Assembly (NCBI GenBank): GCA_017999835.1
Contig: JAGNLA010000005.1
Span: 67,471-131,470 of the forward strand
Length of the DNA: 64,000 bases
Direction of reading: 5' to 3'
From: Caldisericia bacterium
GTDB lineage: Bacteria > Caldisericota > Caldisericia > JAAYUI01
Shown: positions 60,074 through 64,000 of the stretch, one piece after another
Position numbering within the stretch: the stretch's first letter is position 1
Layout: each line of letters opens with the position of its first letter
Position numbers and translations under genes: made by a program
The notes under the pieces: generated by a model
Databases searched by the model: none
Seen by the model: only the letters and a program-made list of their open reading frames with translations
What the model was told of the DNA's origin: nothing

Positions 60074-60754
60074 TTAAAAACCTTCCTCAGTCACAGCTGT
60101 CACGTTTATCCCAAGTGCAGACACATACCCCTGACAAACGCACTGCAGACTCCAGATTGCAATCTGAGTTGGTGAATATTTTGTGCCATCTTCAATCCAC
60201 CACACAATCATCGAAATTATCCAGTTTGCCAGACTCGCAACTGCTACTTGAGTAGGCATGACGTCAGTGCTGTTGATCTGTCGGATTGAAAACCACGGAG
60301 AAGCCTTGAATCTATCATTCAATACTGATGCAGTATAATTGCTTAATTGAATTGAAAACCAAGAGCTTCCTTGTTTTCCAATCATTGCTTTATAAAACTT
60401 CTCGTGTCTTCTGAAATGTCCAAAAAAAGCAATCCAGGCCTGGATAACACCTTGCATTTCAGAATTGTCATTGACAGTGTGTGTATTCATATTCATAGCC
60501 CATCCAAGCATCTCCAGCTTTTCAGATCCCAACTCCGCAAGAAGCTCTTCAACTGCATTCTGAAAAATATTTCTCACCAGGTCGTATTTGTCAGAATAGT
60601 GGCGATAGAATGTGGATCGATTTATCATGGCTCGCTTTGCGATGTCACCCACTGATACCGCGTCAAAGCCTTTTTCGGAAATGAGGTCTATCATGGTTGA
60701 CTTTATCAGCTCACGAGTTTTTCTGACTCTGAGATCTTCGAGATTTTGCATCAT
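60074..60754 (-). CDS. TetR-family transcriptional regulator
   Basis: 226 residues (ATG at 60754 or the adjacent ATG at 60751, which is better spaced from AGGAG). N-terminal HTH: KSTMIDLISEKGFDAVSVGDIAKRAMINRSTFYRHYSDKY read as two short motifs, ending in the STFYRHY recognition helix. The C-terminal ligand domain has Trp-rich segments. Divergent from the ligase gene, with palindromes between them, so it probably represses itself and the ligase. Confidence 0.88.
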   Translation of the reverse strand: MMQNLEDLRVRKTRELIKSTMIDLISEKGFDAVSVGDIAKRAMINRSTFYRHYSDKYDLVRNIFQNAVEELLAELGSEKLEMLGWAMNMNTHTVNDNSEMQGVIQAWIAFFGHFRRHEKFYKAMIGKQGSSWFSIQLSNYTASVLNDRFKASPWFSIRQINSTDVMPTQVAVASLANWIISMIVWWIEDGTKYSPTQIAIWSLQCVCQGYVSALGINVTAVTEEGF

Positions 60755-60768
60755 AGTTCTCCTATTGT

Positions 60769-60849
60769 TGCATATGCATCAATTATCATTTTTTGCTTAT
60801 TGCAGTTGAAATCATTTGTTCTATATATTATGCAACATAAAATTGCATA
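60769..60849. promoter_or_regulatory. Operator-like palindromes between tetR and the ligase gene
   Basis: TGCATATGCA (60769-60778) is a perfect palindrome. TATGCAA (60829-60835) and TTGCATA (60843-60849) are inverted around 7 nt. A further TTGCAT lies at 60861. The shared TGCAT half-site suggests binding sites of the adjacent TetR regulator, overlapping the likely promoter region of the ligase gene. Confidence 0.6.
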
Positions 60850-60884
60850 TTCCAGAATAGTTGCATTGACAAGAGAGGTCTTAG

Positions 60885-62264
60885 ATGAGCAGCAACGCGT
60901 GGATTCGACGTGACATTGAAATAGCCAGGAGGCTAGGCGTTGACGTCATCGCTGAGAGGCAACGGTCAAGGTTCATTGATATCGTCGCGTTCGCACGACA
61001 AAACTCAGCGTACTATAAAGAGCTTTATAAGGACTTGCCTGAAAATATTGACAATCCTAGACTTCTACCAGTCACTGACAAAAAGAAGCTGATGGCCAGA
61101 TTTGATGATTGGTGTACAGACAGCAATGTGACATTGGCAAAAGTTCGTTCGTTTATTGACAACCCAAACCTTGTTGGTGAGCCATTTCTTGGTAAATATC
61201 TTGCCGTAACATCCTCGGGAACTACTGGCACACGCGGACTGTTCTTGATCGACGACGTATACAGCTCTGTAAACTCGTATCTGTTTTCAAATGCTTTGCA
61301 TGGGTGGCTTAATGTAAAAGAAAAAATGCAGATTCTCGGGAGCGGCGTGAAGATTGCCATTTTGGCAACAACAGGTGGTCATTTTGCCTCCTGCGCAGGT
61401 TATACAAGAATGTGCAAAACAAACCTGTTTGCAAGGTGGGCAATAAACCTGTATTCAGTACAAACACCAATTCCTGAACTCGTTAAAAAACTTAACAAGC
61501 AGAAACCTGCCATAATTTTTGGATATGGCAGCGCCGTTCGAATCCTTGCACAAGAGCAGGTACAAGGACGATTGAACATTAATCCCGTTCTTATCATTCC
61601 ATCTGGTGAGAGTCTTGGAGAACATGAATATGATCAAATCAAAAAACATTTCAGACATAGCAAGATTTCCAATCTATACGGCGCGTCAGAATGTTCCTTT
61701 ATTGGCTCGATGTGCAAACATGGTTGGTACCATGTAAACAGCGACTGGGTCATTATCGAGCCAGTCAATCAAGATTACACACCAACCAGACCTGGAGAAT
61801 TGTCCCACACAGTTTTGTTAACGAATCTTGCAAACAAGGTTCAGCCAATCTTGCGATATGATCTTGGCGATAGGGTATTGACCAGAGCTGACTCCTGTCC
61901 TTGTGGCAATCCCCTTCCTGCAATCCAGATTATAGGGCGAGCTGCCGACATCATGCACTTTGCTACGCTTGACAAGCACGTGGTCTCAATCCCGCCTCTG
62001 GCATTTGCTACTTTAGTTGATAGCATTCCGGGAATAAAGCAGTTTCAGATTGCTCAAACAACAGGAGAGTCACTTTCTATACGTTTGAATTTGATTGAGG
62101 GAGCAGATAGCGAAAGAGTTTGGCAATCTCTATACAGTCAGATTTCAAAACTTCTATCTGAAAGGGAACTTAATCATATTTCAATTGTTCGCTCCAACGA
62201 GCCTCCGCTTCTTTCGCCAAGCGGAAAACTAAGAACAATAATACCTATTGAAGCTAATTTCTAG
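60885..62264 (+). CDS. PaaK-like adenylate-forming ligase
   Basis: 459 residues; GAGAGG SD before ATG. Adenylation signature TSSGTTGTRGLFLID near residue 110; GASECSFIGSMC; LRYDLGDRVLTR; PSGKLRTI at the C-terminus. Belongs to the phenylacetate-CoA ligase/F390 synthetase group (closer to short PaaK-like forms than to acyl-CoA ligases). Likely activates a carboxylic acid with ATP; acceptor could be CoA. Given neighbours of CoA-linked dehydratases, it may feed them, but it is separately regulated. Confidence 0.8.
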   Translation: MSSNAWIRRDIEIARRLGVDVIAERQRSRFIDIVAFARQNSAYYKELYKDLPENIDNPRLLPVTDKKKLMARFDDWCTDSNVTLAKVRSFIDNPNLVGEPFLGKYLAVTSSGTTGTRGLFLIDDVYSSVNSYLFSNALHGWLNVKEKMQILGSGVKIAILATTGGHFASCAGYTRMCKTNLFARWAINLYSVQTPIPELVKKLNKQKPAIIFGYGSAVRILAQEQVQGRLNINPVLIIPSGESLGEHEYDQIKKHFRHSKISNLYGASECSFIGSMCKHGWYHVNSDWVIIEPVNQDYTPTRPGELSHTVLLTNLANKVQPILRYDLGDRVLTRADSCPCGNPLPAIQIIGRAADIMHFATLDKHVVSIPPLAFATLVDSIPGIKQFQIAQTTGESLSIRLNLIEGADSERVWQSLYSQISKLLSERELNHISIVRSNEPPLLSPSGKLRTIIPIEANF

Positions 62265-62357
62265 TGTTGAAACCAACATTTGATTGTTTTGTGTCAATGA
62301 CCTTTTTTAACAACACAAAATATGCATTGTTTTCTGTGTCTGTAACCGCAATCTACC
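62264..62357. other. AT-rich junction sequence
   Basis: Between the ligase stop and the dehydratase remnant. A frame is open from GTG at 62264 through to the remnant, but its first ~30 codons (e.g. FVSMTFFNNTK) resemble nothing and have no SD. I regard it as junction DNA. Confidence 0.4.
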
Positions 62358-62491
62358 TTCTCAAGCGGTACATCGAGGAAAAACACGGCATGCCATTCCT
62401 CAAAATCGAGACCGACTACAGCCCCTCAGACATCGGCCAACTAAGACTCAGGATTGAAAGCTTCCTGTCGCTGATTGAGAGCAGACTCTGA
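62358..62491 (+). pseudogene. 3'-end remnant of an activase-dehydratase-like gene (copy 2)
   Basis: Encodes LLKRYIEEKHGMPFLKIETD, then YSPSDIGQLRLRIESFLS, then LIESRL and stop. It matches the last ~43 codons of the gene ending at 60036 at ~90% nucleotide identity, with mostly silent differences (cgt/cgg, att/atc, gaa/gag) and near identity over the final ~57 nt. The rest of that gene is absent. Confidence 0.8.
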
Positions 62492-62498
62492 TAAAAAA

Positions 62499-63374
62499 TC
62501 AGGAATCCAGTTTTGATTTTATCTCAAGAAGCATCTTCTCCATACCCTTCATTCTCTCCTCAAGGGTCTTTTTTTCTTCGTTGGATTCATTTTTTTGTTT
62601 CTTGGCCGTGATCTCCTGATACCCGGAAACAATTATTCCCGCAGGCAAAGCTATCAACCCTACCGAGAGGAGTGTTATGAAAGCGGTTATCACTTTGCCC
62701 AGCCATGTTATTGGGTAAATATCACCATACCCAACCGTCGTAAGCGTGCATATGGCCCACCACATTGACTCGGGGATGGAGCTGAATTTTCTTGGTTGGG
62801 CATCATGCTCGACAAAATATAAAAGCGACGACGCAAAAAGAGTCAACAGCACAACGATCACCAACGTTATTATTATGTCAGCCTTTTTTGATTGCAGTAC
62901 GCCAATCATATTCTTGAGAGCCTCGGAATACCTGGCAAGTTTGAACAGCCTTAAAAACCTAAACAATCTCAAGATTCTGACAAATCTAAGATCGAATCCG
63001 ATTGGCAATGACATCGATACATAAAACGGCAATATGGCTACAAGATCAACCATTGCCTGGAATGAAAAGAAAAATTTTATTCGACCAAAAACCGGATGAC
63101 TGAATTTTGGATCAGATGTAACACTCCACAGTCTCAAGGCATATTCGATTGAAAAGATTACCACGGAGACGACCTCTATTACCCCAAGAGTTTGCATAAA
63201 AGCCATATCAGTGCTTATCGACGGAACGGTTTCGATAATAACACTTGCAATGTTGACAATGATAAGCACTATAACAATCCAATCAAATATCAAACTGGGT
63301 TTATCATTGTTTGAAGATGCTTTTTCGACAATTTCGTACGTTCTTCGCTTTATGCGATTGTATTTGTCCCTCAT
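62499..63374 (-). CDS. Voltage-gated-type potassium channel
   Basis: 291 residues from ATG at 63374; TTGACA-17-GTTATT ends 6 nt upstream, so the longer frame to 63431 is not preferred. Six membrane helices with S4-like Arg spacing (FVRILRLFRFLRLFKLARY) and the K+ selectivity filter TLTTVGYGD. A C-terminal coiled coil (EEKKTLEERMKGMEKMLLEI) can assemble the tetramer. Sits between two dehydratase 3' remnants. Confidence 0.9.
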   Translation of the reverse strand: MRDKYNRIKRRTYEIVEKASSNNDKPSLIFDWIVIVLIIVNIASVIIETVPSISTDMAFMQTLGVIEVVSVVIFSIEYALRLWSVTSDPKFSHPVFGRIKFFFSFQAMVDLVAILPFYVSMSLPIGFDLRFVRILRLFRFLRLFKLARYSEALKNMIGVLQSKKADIIITLVIVVLLTLFASSLLYFVEHDAQPRKFSSIPESMWWAICTLTTVGYGDIYPITWLGKVITAFITLLSVGLIALPAGIIVSGYQEITAKKQKNESNEEKKTLEERMKGMEKMLLEIKSKLDS

Positions 63375-63380
63375 ACGAAT

Positions 63381-63409
63381 AATAACATCAAGCTTTGTTG
63401 AATTGTCAA
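63381..63409 (-). promoter_or_regulatory. Leaderless-type promoter of the K+ channel gene
   Basis: TTGACA (63409-63404), 17-nt spacer, GTTATT (63386-63381), 6 nt to ATG at 63374; no SD. Confidence 0.5.
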
Positions 63410-63436
63410 TGAACAAATTGATTAAAAACAAAAAAG

Positions 63437-63512
63437 CCGGTCAGACATCGGACAACTCAGGCTGCGAATCGAGAGCTTCCTGTCGCTGATTGAGAGTCGT
63501 CGGGGAAAGTAG
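63437..63512 (+). pseudogene. 3'-end remnant of an activase-dehydratase-like gene (copy 3)
   Basis: Encodes SDIGQLRLRIESFLSLIESR, then RGK and stop at 63510-63512. It repeats the end of the genes at 60036 and 62491 with more substitutions at silent sites, sharing GAGCTTCCTGTCGCTGATTG-type sequence. No start codon or further homologous part precedes it. Confidence 0.75.
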
Positions 63513-63556
63513 AAATAACACTATGGTGTTTATCCCTTTCATAAATTATCCTTTCT

Positions 63557-63590
63557 AACCCCTGCTTTTATTTGCAGGGGTTGTTTCTTA
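63557..63590 (+). terminator. Intrinsic terminator
   Basis: AACCCCTGC (63557-63565) and GCAGGGGTT (63574-63582), then GTTTCTT. Placed after remnant copy 3, as expected for the original gene's terminator. Confidence 0.7.
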
Positions 63591-63607
63591 TATCAACTAT
63601 TTCTAAT

Positions 63608-63636
63608 TTGACTTTTCTATCTTGTATTTTTATATT
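63608..63636 (+). promoter_or_regulatory. Promoter of the DUF1883 gene
   Basis: TTGACT (63608-63613), 17-nt spacer, TATATT (63631-63636); AGGAGG follows at 63644-63649 and ATG at 63655. Confidence 0.65.
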
Positions 63637-63654
63637 AGTGTTTAGGAGGTGAAT

Positions 63655-63921
63655 ATGAATTTCTTACACTCACGTGAATATCTCAATCAAGGGGATGAAT
63701 TTATTGCGGATAGTACTCATCAATGCAATTTTCTTATCATGGATGACTCTAATTTTGCTAATTTCAAAGCCGGAAGGGATTATCGATATTTTGGTGGATT
63801 TTTTACCAGTTTTCCTGCATCGATTGTGATTCCTTCTACTGGTAGTTGGAATGCTGTTATTCATACTGGCGGGTCACCAACTACTATAAGAGCTTCATTT
63901 AGCGTCATTAAACATTCCTAA
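63655..63921 (+). CDS. DUF1883-domain protein
   Basis: 88 residues; AGGAGG 5 nt before ATG at 63655. NFLHSREYLNQGDEFIADST, CNFLIMDDSNF, and YFGGFFTSFPASIVIPSTG, then GSWNAVIHTGG match the DUF1883 family, a small beta domain found alone or fused to TIR domains. No TIR domain is attached. Function unknown; the TIR link hints at stress or defence but is only family-level knowledge. Confidence 0.8.
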   Translation: MNFLHSREYLNQGDEFIADSTHQCNFLIMDDSNFANFKAGRDYRYFGGFFTSFPASIVIPSTGSWNAVIHTGGSPTTIRASFSVIKHS

Positions 63922-64000
63922 TTCCCCCTCTATTTGTTGTAACCCTGCCCTTAGAACATCTCTAATCTGATGTCCAATGCCGTTGGTGATGTAATTGTTA
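63895..64000 (-). CDS. 3' end of a minus-strand ORF, partial
   Basis: Open from the window edge to TGA at 63895-63897, 34 residues visible (ending GLQQIEGELGMFNDAK), overlapping the DUF1883 gene tail to tail by 27 nt. Helical and charged. Too short to identify; may be spurious. Confidence 0.3.
   Translation of the reverse strand, partial: NNYITNGIGHQIRDVLRAGLQQIEGELGMFNDAK

Noticed and set aside
62264-62491. A real 75-residue protein starting with GTG at 62264
   Set aside because: No SD; the first part resembles nothing and the second part is only the end of a dehydratase-like gene.
1-64000. CRISPR array, prophage, transposon or integrase
   Set aside because: No regularly spaced repeats, no transposase or recombinase motifs and no phage structural genes were seen.

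Overview
The window reads as one contiguous stretch of a bacterial chromosome: dense single-copy housekeeping genes on both strands, short intergenic gaps, and no phage, transposase or CRISPR. The organism is probably an anaerobe from a poorly sampled lineage. It encodes many secreted or membrane-anchored proteins that pair beta-propeller, Ig-like or solenoid modules with a 'copper amine oxidase N-terminal' (stalk) domain, as in Caldiserica-like and Firmicutes-like bacteria. It has a selenocysteine SelD, three 2-hydroxyacyl-CoA dehydratase (HgdB/BcrC) family proteins and an Fe-S aldo/keto reductase. I cannot fix the phylum from sequence alone.

Layout. 1-7.3 kb: a partial stalk-domain protein, an R3H ATPase, proS, a glycosyltransferase with a very long Arg/Gly/Asp-rich tail, dihydrolipoamide dehydrogenase and a 53-residue ORF. 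7.3-8.1 kb: an AT-rich island with a helical acidic protein. 8.1-22.3 kb: a propeller/stalk protein, selD with an in-frame UGA (Sec18) and a candidate bSECIS, two membrane-anchored PEGA/propeller proteins, two small membrane proteins, a structured RNA leader, DUF948/YtxH/AI-2E-family genes, a HAD phosphatase, a cohesin-like/stalk protein and a radical SAM enzyme. 22.3-30.3 kb: lipoproteins, a glutamine amidotransferase, a TolB-like propeller and a PQQ-propeller/stalk protein. 30.3-33.9 kb (minus): tRNA-Trp, secE, nusG, rplK, rplA, L10 leader, rplJ, rplL. 34-39.9 kb: M23 peptidase, membrane protein, an 879-residue solenoid/stalk protein, tsaE and a YqeG-type phosphatase. 39.9-46.7 kb (minus): the phosphate regulon phoB-phoR-pstSCAB-phoU. 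46.7-54.3 kb: mscL with a zinc ribbon, an alpha-toroid-like protein, an Fe-S aldo/keto reductase, lipoproteins and an Ig/stalk protein. 54.3-63.5 kb: a candidate selenopeptide leader, methyltransferase, two HgdB-like subunits and a fused activase-dehydratase, followed by TetR, a PaaK-like ligase and a K+ channel interspersed with remnants of the dehydratase 3' end. 63.6-64 kb: a DUF1883 protein.

Three threads stand out. First, a 29-codon ORF directly upstream of the dehydratase operon contains an in-frame UGA followed, 16 nt later, by a hairpin loop GGUCU, the loop sequence of the E. coli fdhF SECIS. SelD in the same window has its own UGA with the same 16-nt spacing. Second, many monocistronic genes have a sigma70-type promoter whose -10 box ends only 6-8 nt before the start codon with no Shine-Dalgarno, so leaderless mRNAs look common, while genes inside operons carry good SD sequences. 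Third, 3'-terminal fragments of an upstream gene recur downstream of short inserted cassettes at two places (after the aldo/keto reductase and after the activase-dehydratase), suggesting a common way of acquiring cargo.
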